Origin: Lamellibrachia satsuma
Taxonomy: Eukaryota > Annelida > Polychaeta > Sabellida > Siboglinidae
Assembly: GCA_033239005.1 (NCBI GenBank)
Contig: BSQZ01000097.1
Coordinates: 124,001-188,000, forward strand
Length of the DNA: 64,000 bases
Direction: 5' to 3'
Within the stretch, counting starts at the first letter, position 1. Every line of letters begins with the position of its first letter. A program made the position numbers and the translations under genes. Under the pieces are notes generated by a model. That model was not told the DNA's origin and ran no database searches. It saw only the letters and a program-made list of their open reading frames with translations. This document shows, piece after piece, positions 11,866-22,210 of the stretch.

Positions 11866-12505
11866 ATAGGGAATGTTGTCGGTGGACGATAAATGACGAC
11901 AACACGCATAGGTCTCAATGTTTGTGTTGATTTAACGTCCACATATTCAAAGGTCTCATATCGCTTAGTTGTTGTATTTCGCAATTTATATTCTAACTTG
12001 TATAGTATTCCAACGCTGCTTCCGCGCTTAGCTGAACGACATTCTCCTATATATCTGTACCCTGGTGGAACTAATTCGTTGACAACAGCAATTTTATTCG
12101 GTTTACACCAGGTTTCTGTTAAAAACATAAAATCTCCACCATGGTCCAAGTGTTCAAGTGTTCCTTCACAGTCAATGCTTTGTTACATATTGATCTTGCA
12201 TTTAGTAGTACGCAGATAACATTATACCGTGTGTCAGTTTGTCGACATATGTCAACCAGATTTGTTGGATTAATTCTCCCCTTGTGTATGTGTTCAGTTT
12301 TCGTTCTTAATCGTCTTCCAGTTGTTATTTCGGAAGAAATGGGGCGAAAAAGGTTTATTCCAACAGTAGTTCCCCGGTGCATTCTGGAAGTTGCACGTAT
12401 ATTTATTGATCGAAGAGTAAGGAGTGTTTTGAGTGGTACCGTTAAGTTCGTCTTTATAATGTTGGCCCCTATGGCCCGTAGTTGACAGCCGGTGAAAGTC
12501 AACAT
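11853..12505 (-). pseudogene. Endonuclease N-terminal part of LINE B, frameshifted
   Basis: Two overlapping frames (12119-12505 and 11853-12149) together cover the first half of an endonuclease domain. LLNARSICNKALTVKEHL is in the first and FLTETWCKPNKI is in the second; a one-base shift around 12140 separates them. The ETW glutamate corresponds to the catalytic Glu of the family. The later GDFN and SDH catalytic motifs are absent because of the internal deletion. Confidence 0.75.
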
Positions 12506-12779
12506 GTTTACATAATAGAGTTAGTGATGCATCAAATTGGAACACACCCAAACGTGGTCACATGCATTGATGAACCCAGCTCGCATTGTCACTGAAGTTG
12601 TTAGCAGTGTTGAATAGGTCGTTTGGGACGCACATTGACGACATTCTGGTAGTCTGGTAAACGCACGTGACGAAAACTGGTTCGGCAGCTTATTCCTGGT
12701 AGGCGTGTAGCGACCGATCCGGTTGACCGCTCAACAAAACAATGTTCAATCGCCAATAATTAAGAATATGACGAATAAA

Positions 12780-13410
12780 AAAAATCATTCACTAGGACGT
12801 TCTTCAGTCATTCTTCAGTCATTCTTCAGTCGTTCTTCAGTCATTCGCTTCCAACGCTGTACTAAAATATTTACAAATACACGTCCATACCTGTGGGAAA
12901 AAATGCTTAAACGAGACACGAAAACTCTACCGAGGAAGCACACAGCGCACACCTCAGCAATATCACTAATTACTGCCCTTGGATGGCCAATCCTTGAACG
13001 AAGACGTATTATTAAACAAGCCACAACCTTCTACAAAATTCTAAATAACATTATCGAGATCACCCCCCTCCCCAGGCCTACTAACCCGCTCTCGAACCCG
13101 TGGACAATACGTAGCCCCCAGGTGTCGTTTAAATGCAATGGTCTTTTCATTTTATCCCCGAACAATTCGCATATGGAATATGATTCTTCCAAAAAATACC
13201 AACATAAGAAGCCATCATGGAACTCCCTTTCACCACACCTCCTCACCTAAACTGCCTTAAAAACAGAGTGCTCAGCGTAAACTTATCCATGGTTTGGGCA
13301 TGGAGACTGTCTATGTGTGCATGTGGCGAGACAGCGACAGTATCCATACACATAACCAACCTATTAAAAATTTTCATCTAACATCCTATACATAAAATAA
13401 ATAAAACTAT
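12780..13410 (+). pseudogene. LINE C: 3' fragment on the plus strand
   Basis: A 175-codon frame (12723-13250) contains SAISLITALGWPILERRR, TTFYKILNNI and PSWNSLSPHLL. These correspond to the terminal LGWPSLEERR ... FYKILN ... WNSLP segments of CR1-like proteins. The fragment ends in an A-rich stretch at about 13390. It has the same orientation as LINE A, supplies exactly the C-terminal part LINE A lacks, and sits on the other side of LINE B. It could be LINE A's own far end, or a separate copy, since LINE A already has an A-rich tail at 10.4 kb. A short GTTCTTCAGTCATTCTTCAG tandem lies near its start (12800-12846). Confidence 0.7.
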
Positions 13411-13554
13411 CATATAAAAACCCTTTCAGCAACATTAAAGATACTAGTCTTTTAGTTGTATGTACCACCCACAGCGCATGCGCACAGTCCACCACAAACT
13501 CCTGCGTTAGCCCAAGTTTGGGCTGTTTGGTGTGTAACCACTTGATACTTGAGA

Positions 13555-13800
13555 AACACATTGCAATAACTGTGCCGAGTGTACGCGTGTAACACATTGA
13601 CGTAACTGTACACGAGAGTACGCGTGTAACACATTGAAATAACTGCACACGCGAGTACGCGTGTAACAGATTGAAATAACTGTACACGAGAGTACGTGTA
13701 TATCACATTAAAATAAATGTACCAAGTGTACGCGTGTTACACATTGAAATAACTGTACACGAGAGCATACGTATAACACATCGCAGTAACTGTACACGTA
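13555..13800. repeat. Satellite family S37, second array
   Basis: About six to seven units of the same ~37-bp sequence as at 8575-8995, in the same orientation (AACACATTGAAATAACTGTA). Confidence 0.92.
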
Positions 13801-13809
13801 TTGTACACT

Positions 13810-15740
13810 TACAGCTGAATAAAGACACCTACATCGGCAACATCCCTGCACTGTCTGGCGGCAGTTGCAGTTGTAAGCAGTTGTAACAGAAGTATTATTG
13901 CATTTGTTGCAGCGGTATTATGCTTTATTGAACAACTTGATGCTTTTTCATAGCAACAACCATATACCTGTTTTGTATTGTTATGTTGCTATTGACCTGT
14001 TAGGTGATGGTATTAACTATCCGGGATACATATTATCATAAAGGCGATGACAAATGTTTAAGGGGACGTGTGGATGCGTGCGTGCGTGCGTACTTGCGCG
14101 CGCGTGATGTTTGCATCTTTGTTTGGTTTGTTTGTGTTTTTTGTGGTTAATATTTGGACAAATATAAAATATGTAATTCACGCATTATTCATTCGATCTC
14201 CTTTCGTGTAATCCGTTACTTAGAAATGTAACCAAGTGGTATGCTAGGTTCATATTTAATGTTGAGTTTGTGCCGTGGATCGCATTAATTTCTTTGTACA
14301 ACGACGATGGATCTGCACGAACAAAGGGGCCATATTTTATTGGTCGTCCATATGCAGATATAACTGATGACCCAACGACAGTTAGAAAGAAAGATGGGAT
14401 CATCAGCCATTCGTCTCTTGTTCATCTATTCTTATGATAACGCACAACCTGTAGTACTGTGAAAATCTTACTTCAAGCATGCCACGACGTATCGAAACTG
14501 TTATCAGAAACAAAGGTTACGTCTGCAAATACTGAAGCTGCATCTTCCCTCTTACTGTTTACGACGTGCCTGTGTTCAGTCTTCAAAGTTTGTGAGACCC
14601 AACATATTTTATACTTAATAGCTTACTCGCCATTTTTATAAATAAAACAGTGGTGGGTGTTCTTCAATGAGCAAGATCGTATGTGATAATGAAATTGAAG
14701 ATGGACGATATAGTGATCGATGTGTCCATCGTTAATATCGACCAACCGAGTGTTGTTGACATATGTGATGTCTACGTGTTGACACATGTGATGTCTACTT
14801 GTTGACACATGTGATGTCTGCTTGTTGAAACATGTGATATCTATTTGTTTTGCCTGACAGAGCGCGCTTGGCTTCGGCCAACGAGTCCTTCTGATGCGCC
14901 GTCTGCGCACCTGCTACTTCTATGCCGGAGAACTTCCTCCGGCAGAGCCCAGACGTTCAGGTACCAGACTTGTTGACTCGAGTCACAGAAGACCGATTCG
15001 AGTCGTACATTTTGAGTTGACATGGGATTAAGACAGACGACTCGAGACCTGACTTGGACTTGCAGGTCATTAACTTAAAACTTAACTTGACTTGCCAACA
15101 AATATGATTACTTCGGTCAGCTGTCTGATAATGATTACATAGCGACGTGTCATTGGGTGTACGGCTTAGGAAGTGACTGAGGTACGAGATAACAATATGT
15201 TAGCAATCACTAATGCACGAGAGATACCACTTTTCTAATACATATTACCTTCCATTGCAAGTAACTAACTGAGGAAGGTGTTACGTGCGATGGATCACAT
15301 AACTGCATTGACAGAATTAATAAGACGCCACTGTCTCGGCTGTCATTGTGACGACGCGACAGCGACAACAACAGTTCGACGCTAACAACGAAGTCTTCTC
15401 TGGTTCACAACATTCGATGCACAACATCGTACAATTTACTTCAAGACTTTGCCGGTTAGTTGCGAAGAAGATTGGCTTTTACGTCCAAATATTGACATCG
15501 TTTAGGCCATTGGCACAGAATAGCATTTCCGATGGTTTTGACTTAACGTTGTTAAACTGATTATATCATTATGTCTGGAAACGCGATTCGAAAAGTTGTA
15601 TCATGGTCATTACTAACCATGATATCTTGCCGGTGGACAGAGGTTGTCAACAGATACGAAGACGTCTATTTCTGGAAGCTAGACACTGTGAGTTGTATTG
15701 GATTAAGTTTATTGCATGACATTTTAACACGCTGACGTTG
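13810..15740. other. Unassigned DNA with one small minisatellite
   Basis: No gene is recognised. A 72-codon minus-strand frame at 14185-14403 looks protein-like in composition (GRPIKYGPFVRADPSSLYKE) but has no clear splice borders or family match. A four-copy ~27-bp repeat (GTTGACACATGTGATGTCTAC) lies at about 14755-14845. GT-rich sequence with alternating CGCGCG lies near 14075-14105. Confidence 0.4.
14755..14845. repeat. Minisatellite, ~27-bp unit, four copies
   Basis: Four tandem copies of TTGACACATGTGATGTCTAC plus a few bases, with single-base differences. Confidence 0.85.
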
Positions 15741-15754
15741 ATAATTGAACGGAA

Positions 15755-16360
15755 TTATTACACTGTCTAATCTCAAGATCCTGTTGGAGCTGACACTGTC
15801 TCATCTCAAGATCCTGTTGGAGCTGACACTGCCTAATCTCAATATCCTGTTGGAGCGGACACTGTATAATCTCAAGACCCTGTTGGAGCGGACACTGTCT
15901 AATCTCAAGACCCTGTTGGAGCGGACACTGTCTAATCTCGAGATCCTGTTGGAGCTGACACTTTCTAATCTCAAGACCCTGTTGGAGCGGACACTGTCTA
16001 ATCTCAAGATCCTGTTGGAGCTGACACTGTCTAATATCAAGGCCCTGTTGGAGCTGACACTGGGTCTTGAGATTAGGCTGTGTCACACTGCCTGATCTCA
16101 AGATCCTGTTGGAGCTAACACTGTCACATCTCAAGATCCTGTTGGAGCTGACACTGGGTCTTGAGATTAGGCTGTGTCACACTGCTTGATCTCAAGACCC
16201 TGTTGGAGCTAACACTGTCTAATCTCAATATCCTGTTGGAGCTGACACTGTCTAATATCAAGATCCTGTTGGAGCTGACACTGTCTAATCTCAAGACCCT
16301 GTTGGAGCTGACACTGTCTAATCTCAAGATCCTATTGGAGCTGCACCTGAGAGTGAAAAT
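15755..16360. repeat. Minisatellite, 33-bp unit, with two inverted segments
   Basis: About 17 units of AATCTCAAGATCCTGTTGGA followed by GCTGACACTGTCT. The 33-bp length is a multiple of three, so all frames stay open; the resulting leucine-rich ORFs are artefacts. At about 16060-16095 and 16155-16190 a stretch reads GGGTCTTGAGATTAGGCTGT, the reverse complement of part of the unit, so two short inversions interrupt the array. Confidence 0.95.
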
Positions 16361-16369
16361 ATAGGTGCC

Positions 16370-17088
16370 ACTAGAAGTGTATTTTGGGGTCATTGGGTCA
16401 AATCTCCCTGTGGCTTAAAGTTTAGATTTTTTGTATGTAACCTTTTGCACCACTACATGGTAGCACAGGAACTTATGGGTGACTAAACTTGGCCCCCCTT
16501 TGTGAGATCCTAGATACGCCAGTGACTTGGAGACGCTGTGACTGGGCAGTCAGAGGCCAGACTGTTAATTGAAATGACAGGGTTTGAATCCAATTGCTAC
16601 CAAAAGCCGTTGGTCGGTTCTACCTGGTGTCTATGTCAGGGGACATAAATATCACACACGGGATAAATGTAATGTAAACATTTGAGTGTTTGTGTAAATG
16701 TTTTGCCGAACTGATCATTGATTTGTAGACATGTTTCAGTGTTGTGTGTGGCAGGTTCAATCCCTGCTGGTGTTTGCAGTATGCATACAAACACTACTGG
16801 TTGTGTACACATCTACTGAATTCAAATCACTACATTCAGCATATTTAACTAAATGTACAATTTACGTAGAATATTGTCATTGAAATTTTTTTTTTTAAGA
16901 TGCATTAGTTATGATATCAACTATATGTAAAATATGTTTTAAATAGTTATATTAGAGCATCAGATATGAGAGTATCCCACAGGCCGGGCTCTTTGGTATA
17001 TAACCGCATACGATATGATGAGTCAAGTATTGCCTAATAATTAAATGTTTCACCTTGCAGTGAGATCATTATATATGTGCTCTATGCT
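16370..17088. repeat. Left copy of a ~700-bp inverted repeat
   Basis: The sequence from about 16370 to 17088 is found as the reverse complement at about 61335-62330 (outside the expanded minisatellite there). Shared landmarks include TGGCAGGTTCAATCCCTGCTGG, near 16750, and its complement near 61612; the ACTACATTCAGC segment; and the TTTCACCTTGCAG splice-acceptor-like sequence at 17060. Identity by eye is high (roughly 85-90%). It ends at about 17088, where MED4-like sequence begins. Confidence 0.9.
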
Positions 17089-17104
17089 ACCGAAGTACCT
17101 CCTG
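17061..17104 (+). pseudogene. Chimeric exon: inverted-repeat acceptor joined to a MED4 exon end
   Basis: An acceptor-like TTTCACCTTGCAG at 17048-17060 is shared with the inverted copy at 61353. The end, ACCTCCTG followed by donor GTAAGTTTACAG, is shared with the MED4-like exon ending at 20097. The join falls near 17088-17095. The exon therefore combines the start of one duplicated segment with the end of another, and probably has no function. Confidence 0.6.
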
Positions 17105-17364
17105 GTAAGTTTACAGCCACCGCCTCCCCCCGTGTCTCCTGGTAAGTGTACAGCCAGCCCCACCCAGTGTCAGGGGTGGGTTCAGTTACACAGCATCATA
17201 AAAACTTAATTAAAATTAAGGCACTTCACTTTGAATCAGGTTCGTTGATGTTCAAATTAATAGTGTGAAAGTTTAAGTTATGTGCAGTCGATTTAATAAA
17301 GGAGTGCATATTTTTTTTACAATTTTCAAAATAATTAACTTTGGTATAACTCACAAAGTGTGAA

Positions 17365-17690
17365 TAGTCTGAAGTTATAATATATAGCCTGATGTTATAG
17401 TATATAGTCTGATGTTATAGTATTTAGCCTCATGTTATAGTATTTAGCCTCATGTTATAGTATTTACCCTGACGTTATAGTATTTAGCCTGATGTTATAA
17501 TATTTAGCCTGATGTTATAGTTGTAGTCTGATGTTATAGTATATATTCTGATGTTATAGTATATAGTCTGATGTTATAGTATATAGTCTGATGTTATAGT
17601 ATATAGTCTGATGCTATAATATATAGCCTGATGTTATTGTATATAACCTGATGTCATAGTACATAGCCTGACGTTATAGTATATAAAGCC
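17365..17690. repeat. Minisatellite, ~20-bp unit, in MED4 copy A intron
   Basis: About 16 units of GATGTTATAGTATATAGTCT and variants. The same unit occupies the matching intron position in copy B (21195-21425), so the array predates the duplication but differs in copy number. Confidence 0.93.
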
Positions 17691-18107
17691 AGACCACTTT
17701 TCACCCATATTTTGACCGAATCCAGTGAAAAATAATTGAATAGTTTGTCTGAAGGTTTCACACACAAAACTAAGTAAAAAATCTGAACAAAAGTGCAACT
17801 TGTCATATTGGATACTAGATGGGGTATATTGTTTGCAAAATTAATCTGAAACGAGACGAGCAAAACACTCAAATTGAGGAGGGACCTTAATGCCTTCAAA
17901 CTGCTATTAATTGCAGCATGGCTGAATGCTTCCCAAAGAAATAGAGATGGCGTTCAAATGAACAGGTCTGGAAGGGGTGAAGTGTTTTAGCAGTCCCAAG
18001 GACTAAATACCACGCTATATAAGAACATACCTTTACCTTTTTAATTCAAAAAATTACATGTCCGACATTCTGTTTACTCTTTCTTTCATAGTTCATGCTG
18101 TTTGTAG

Positions 18108-18252
18108 GTTGTCACCATTTACCAGGCTAAACAGAAACTGAAGTCAGTCAAGCGTTCGAAAGAATAGCGGACGTCTTCAGAGGAACTCATTAAATATGCT
18201 CACAAAATCAGCACCAGCAATGCAGTGGCTGCCCCAGTGACCTGGGCACCAG
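18108..18252 (+). pseudogene. MED4: MED4-like exon, copy A (in-frame stop)
   Basis: The exon is bounded by acceptor TGTTTGTAG and donor GTAAGTAAT and begins in phase 0. It reads VVTIYQAKQKLKSVKRSKE, then a TAG stop, then [20 protein letters not shown] and AAPVTWAPG. From general knowledge of Mediator subunit 4, the segment with YQAKEKLK, SSEEIIKYAHRIS and APLTWVPGD matches in order and spacing. MED4 belongs to the middle module of the nuclear Mediator complex that links transcription factors to RNA polymerase II. Copy B has CAG (Gln) at the stop position, so this copy is one transition away from an open frame. Upstream and downstream MED4 exons are not visible, so this is a fragment of a partial duplication. 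Confidence 0.85.
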
Positions 18253-18709
18253 GTAAGTAATAGGGTTTAAATAGAGCCTACCCAAAATAACCCGTTGTGC
18301 CTGTAGGTGTGTGTAGCATAAAGGTGAAATCACATGAGGTAGTCAACGTAGGTACAACATGTAATTCATGACTCTTACTGTGCACTGAAACAATCGTGTA
18401 TCTAGGCCAACTCATGCTCAATCGCGTTCAAAGTTATTCAAACGTCAGATCAGCCCACTTTGTTGAGCAACTATCCATGTAAAAATATGTATACTGCATG
18501 GCGTAATAAAGCATTGAATTAATATCCAGGATGTTGTAAGCTAAAACTGGGCGGGTATACCGTTGTACATCTCCCTTTCATTCTTGAATTTTGCATAGAT
18601 AATCTTTACCAATATGTCTACATGTTTAATCAATGTAAGATATGAAAGAAACCAAAAATGGCCTTATGTTTTAATCATTGTTCATTCCCTCTAAATGACT
18701 GCAGTTGTG

Positions 18710-19075
18710 GTAGGGCTCATTACAACATAATGATGTGGTAGGGCTTGTTACAACATAATTATGTGGTAGGGCTCGTTACAACGTAATTATGTGGTAGGGC
18801 TCGTTACAAATTTATTATGTGGTAGGGCTCATTATAATATAATTATGTGGTAGGGTTCATTATAATCTAATTATGTGGTAGGACTCACTATAGCATAATG
18901 CTGTGGTAGGGCTCAATATAACAATGATGTGGTAGGGCTCATTATAACATAATTATGTGGTAGGGCTCATTATAACATAATAATGTGGTAGGGCTCATTA
19001 TAACATAATTATGTGGTAGGGCTCATTATAACATAATTATATGGTAGGGCTCATAATATAATTGTTACCACATCA
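18710..19075. repeat. Minisatellite, ~29-bp unit
   Basis: About 13 units of TGTGGTAGGGCTCATTATAA plus CATAATTA. Early units are more diverged than the last six. Confidence 0.94.
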
Positions 19076-19152
19076 GTCTTATAATATAATTATGTCATCA
19101 GTTTGATATAAGTTGTACTTGTTATATCTAACTACATGTTTTAAGTATCCTG

Positions 19153-19545
19153 CCAGTGGCAGTGCTGGGGTGTCTGTGCTGGGGTGTCAGTGCTGGGGTG
19201 TCAGTCCTGGGGTGTCTGTGCTGGGGTGTCAGTGCTGGGGTGTCAGTCCTGGGGTGTCAGTCCTGGGTGTCAGTACTGGGGTGTCAGTCCTGGGGTGTCA
19301 GTGCTGGGGTGTCTGTGCTAGGGTGTCAGTGCTGGGGTGTCAGTTCTGGGGTGTCAGTGCTGGGGTGTCAGTGCTGGGGTGTCTGTGATGGGGTGTCAGT
19401 GCTGGGGTGTCAGTCCTGGGATGTCAGTGCTGGGGTGTCAGTCTTGGGGTGTCAGTCCTGGGGTGTCAGTCCTTGGGTGTCAGTCCTGGGGTGTCAGTGC
19501 CATGGTGTCTGTGCTGGGGTGTCTGTGCTGGGATGATAGATAGCC
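19153..19545. repeat. Minisatellite, 15-bp unit (CTGGGGTGTCAGTGC)
   Basis: About 26 units of CTGGGGTGTCAGTGC with variants CAGTCC and CTGTGC. The 15-bp length keeps frames open, producing spurious Gly/Val/Cys/Trp-rich ORFs. The plus strand is G-rich. Confidence 0.95.
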
Positions 19546-19990
19546 AAAGTCCAGTGTCACCAGATTTATAAGTATCAGTGTTAATTAATTACCCAGGGAT
19601 TGTTGCCTCGTGAGAAACCTGTGGTGTTAGTTAGTCTGTTCAAACTAGAAGGCCAGAAAGTGAGAGTTAGTGAATGGTTAGTAAGTGTTTGGTCAGCCAG
19701 GGTTGGATGTTATATAGTTGTAGACAGAGAGAAAAACAGTGAAGTTGCAGGCAGGCAGTGGTGTAGGCGGAAGAGGGTTTCCCTCAGTCAAGGGCTGGAT
19801 ACACTGGTGAGCTGCTGATAGGTGTCTTATGCTTGGCTGGAACTGGCAGACTGTCAGGGTTTAACAACTACATTGACCAGTAATTTAATGTCAATTATAA
19901 ATATGTGTTTGGCAGTATCCTTATGTCTTGACTTCGTCTACACATTCGGTTAAGCACAACTTTATTTTCTTAACGATGCCACCATGACAA
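19546..19990. other. Unassigned sequence upstream of MED4 copy B
   Basis: A 72-codon plus-strand frame (19600-19818) has no recognisable family. The stretch may be intron of the MED4-like copy B. I see no other feature. Confidence 0.4.
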
Positions 19991-20010
19991 CAATTTCCAT
20001 GACAGCACAG

Positions 20011-20097
20011 CAACAGATTGCGATGGAGAAGAAGGTGCAGTTTCTGAAGACAGAGACATCCGACTTCTACAACCTGAAAGATGCAGAGGACCTCCTG
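20011..20097 (+). pseudogene. MED4: MED4-like exon B1 (coiled-coil part)
   Basis: The exon ends at donor CTG|GTAAGTTT. It reads QQIAMEKKVQFLKTETSDF followed by YNLKDAEDLL. If spliced to the next exon in phase 0, the join gives DAEDLL followed by a short linker and the IYQ motif, the same length as the AEQIL..VYQAKEKLK region known in MED4. The acceptor is probably the AG at 20009-20010 (GACAGCACAG), though its pyrimidine tract is poor, so the exon may start further upstream. The frame is open throughout. Confidence 0.65.
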
Positions 20098-20282
20098 GTA
20101 AGTTTACAGCCACCCCCCCCCCGTGCCAGGGGTGGGTTCAGTAACACAGCATCATGAAAACTCTTACAATTACACATTTCACTTTGAATCAGGTTCGTTA
20201 ATGTTTAAATTAATAGTGTGTGAAAGTTTAATTATGTGCAGTCAGTTTAATAAAATATTTTTGTTAATATCCTCAAAATAAA

Positions 20283-21192
20283 ACCTGTTCCCCGGGTTTA
20301 ACCCAGGTTTAACTTGGCTTGGTCGAAACCTCCACTTTTGGATTAAACTGGGTTAAACCCGGGTTAAACTATTTTTCAGGCATATTTAATCACAGTATGA
20401 AAGAACAAATCTGGTCTTAGTTGTTGAGTTGAGCTAAATGACTTGACCATGAATTGGTGGTGGCTCTGGTGATTGTTTTAACTTTAGGGGTTAGAAGGTG
20501 AATCCAGTTGTTGGCAGTGAACACAAGTGCTGCTTGCTGAGAGAGTGGATTACCACATGTCAGTCTCCAAGGCTCAATATTCCCTCTGCAAGCTGACACC
20601 AGACTATACTGGTTGCCTGGCTTGAATCACTACACTTTTTTTTCAGAAGACTCAGCACTGTCCACTGTGAGGGCAACAAAGGCATTTTATGGTTATGGCT
20701 AACTGATAAAAATCATTTTTATTATGTACTTCGTGGCCTGGTTTAAGCAAATACAAGGATTATGGTCTGAACTGGAAACTAGTACAAGCTGTTTCCATAA
20801 GGTGGATATTAACTTGAGGTTTCTGGCTAGGGAAATACCACCAACTGAAGGGAAATCTTTGTAGCTTCTATGCATTCAATGAGCAGAAAAGTTGTTTCAA
20901 TTAATAACAGAACACACCAACAGCACGTTTATCATACAGTGATAGGTAGACACATTGACAAACTTATTTAAAGAGCATTTTTCATCTTTTATCAATAATA
21001 TGACACCAATGTTAAACCATCATTAATCCACATGCCACCTGTATTGATATTGAGAATGTCCCCCCACTAATATCATCCTCAGTTCTCAAAGTAAAGCCCA
21101 GTTTAACCCGGGTTAAACTAGTAAAATGCAGGTTTAACCTGGGTTAAACCACCGGGCTGGACAAAACCAGTTTAACCCAGGTTAAACTCCCA
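20283..21192. mobile_element. Non-autonomous DNA transposon with GTTTAACCC-rich inverted ends
   Basis: Both ends carry clustered inverted motifs: TTTAACCCAGGTTTAAC and GGGTTAAACCCGGGTTAAAC on the left (20290-20370), and GTTTAACCCGGGTTAAAC, GGTTTAACCTGGGTTAAACC and GTTTAACCCAGGTTAAAC on the right (21110-21187). The interior has no coding capacity. Copy A of the MED4 block lacks the whole segment, which confirms an insertion. The class is not identified; a MITE is the simplest reading. Confidence 0.75.
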
Positions 21193-21194
21193 GA

Positions 21195-21425
21195 TAGTAT
21201 ATAGCCTGAAGTTACAGTATATAGCCTGATGTAATAGTATATAACCTGATGTTAAAGTATATAGCCTGATATTAAAGTATATAACCTGATGATGAAGTAC
21301 ATAGCCTGATGTTATAGTATATAGTCTGATGTTATAGTGTATAGCCTGATGCCATAGTATTATAGCCTGACGTCATAGCATATAGCCTGATATCATAGTA
21401 TATAGCTTGATGTTATAGTATATAG
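21195..21425. repeat. Minisatellite, ~20-bp unit, in MED4 copy B intron
   Basis: About 11 units of GATGTTATAGTATATAGCCT, matching the array at 17365-17690. Confidence 0.92.
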
Positions 21426-21799
21426 GGCCAGATCATTTTTTCCCAAATTTTTACCGTATCCAGTGAAAAATAATTTAATAGTTTGTCTGTTGATTTCACA
21501 CACAAAACTAAGTAACAAATCTCAACAAAAGTGCAGCTTGACGTATTGGATATTAGATAATCAAATTGAGGAGGGACCTTAATGCCTGCAAACTGTTATT
21601 AATTGCAGAGTGGCTGAATGCTTCCCAGAGAAATCAAGCATGAATGAGCAGGCCTGCTGGGGTGAAGTGTAAAGTGTTTTTACCAGTTCCAAGGACTAGA
21701 TGCTGGGCTATATAAGAACATACCTTTACCTTTTTTAATTCCAAAAATTGCATGCCCGACATGTTGTTTACTCTCTTTCAAAGTTTATACTGTTTGCGG

Positions 21800-21943
21800 C
21801 CTATTGTCATTTACCAGGTTAAGCAGAAACTGGAGTTGATCAAGCATTCAAATGAACAGCGGACGTCTTCAGAGGAACTCGTTAAATATGCTCACAAAAC
21901 AGCACCAGCAATGCAGTGGCTGCCCCAGCAACCTGGGCACCAG
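21800..21943 (+). pseudogene. MED4: MED4-like exon, copy B (frameshift, acceptor lost)
   Basis: Homologous to the exon at 18108-18252. It reads IVIYQVKQKLELIKHSNEQ, then RTSSEELVKYAHK. One base is missing just after the KYAHK motif relative to copy A, shifting the frame. Beyond the deletion, the frame corresponding to copy A would give SNAVAAPATWAP. The acceptor AG of copy A is GG here (TGTTTGCGG). The donor GTAAGTAAT is intact. The two copies carry different disabling changes, so the parent was intact when duplicated. A third, functional MED4 presumably lies outside this window. Confidence 0.85.
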
Positions 21944-22069
21944 GTAAGTAATATGGTTCTAATAGAGGCTACGCGAAATAACATGTGGCGCTTCTGGAGT
22001 ATAATATAAAGGCGAAATCATGAGATTGTGAACGTAAGTACAACACGTGCTGTGCACTGAAACAGTCAC

Positions 22070-22210
22070 GTATCTAGGCCAACACATGCTCAATCACATA
22101 TCTATGCCAACACATGCTCAATCACATATCTAGGCCAACACATGCTCAATCGCGTATCTAGGTCAACACATGCTCAATCACGTATCTAGGCCAATACATG
22201 CTCAATCATG
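22070..22210. repeat. Minisatellite, ~30-bp unit, five copies
   Basis: Five units of CACATATCTAGGCCAACACA plus TGCTCAAT. Confidence 0.9.

Larger units (their letters stand above)
10410..12620 (-). mobile_element. LINE B: CR1-like element with internal deletion
   Basis: Read on the minus strand from 12.6 kb downward, it carries the start of an apurinic-like endonuclease domain (LLNARSICNKA, LTETWCKPN, VVVIYRPP) and then jumps directly into the reverse transcriptase (LVAIVNNSFEQRVFPNTLRT). It continues through the palm to a C-terminal segment ending near 10500. About 300-350 residues expected between these points (second half of the endonuclease, RT N-terminus) are missing at about 11865-11895. 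There is also a one-base frameshift near 12140 within the endonuclease. It lies next to LINE A in opposite orientation. Confidence 0.8.
17105..18280 (+). repeat. MED4-containing duplicated block, copy A
   Basis: From the donor GTAAGTTTACAGCCACC to beyond the exon at 18252, this block matches 20098-21960 in order: the CAGGGGTGGGTTCAGT segment, CACTTTGAATCAGGTTCGTT, the GATGTTATAGTATATAGTCT minisatellite, the CCAGTGAAAAATAATT segment, the TGCTTCCCA..GAAAT segment and the exon. Copy B differs mainly by a ~910-bp insertion in its intron. Confidence 0.9.
20098..21960 (+). repeat. MED4-containing duplicated block, copy B
   Basis: Counterpart of the block at 17105-18280. It carries an extra ~910-bp insertion at 20283-21192 that is absent from copy A, so the duplication is older than that insertion. 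Confidence 0.9.

Noticed and set aside
12141..12485. 114-codon plus-strand ORF
   Set aside because: Antisense shadow of the LINE B endonuclease region.
15724..16393. Leucine-rich-repeat-like ORFs
   Set aside because: The 33-bp minisatellite keeps every frame open; the leucine periodicity comes from the DNA repeat, not an LRR domain.
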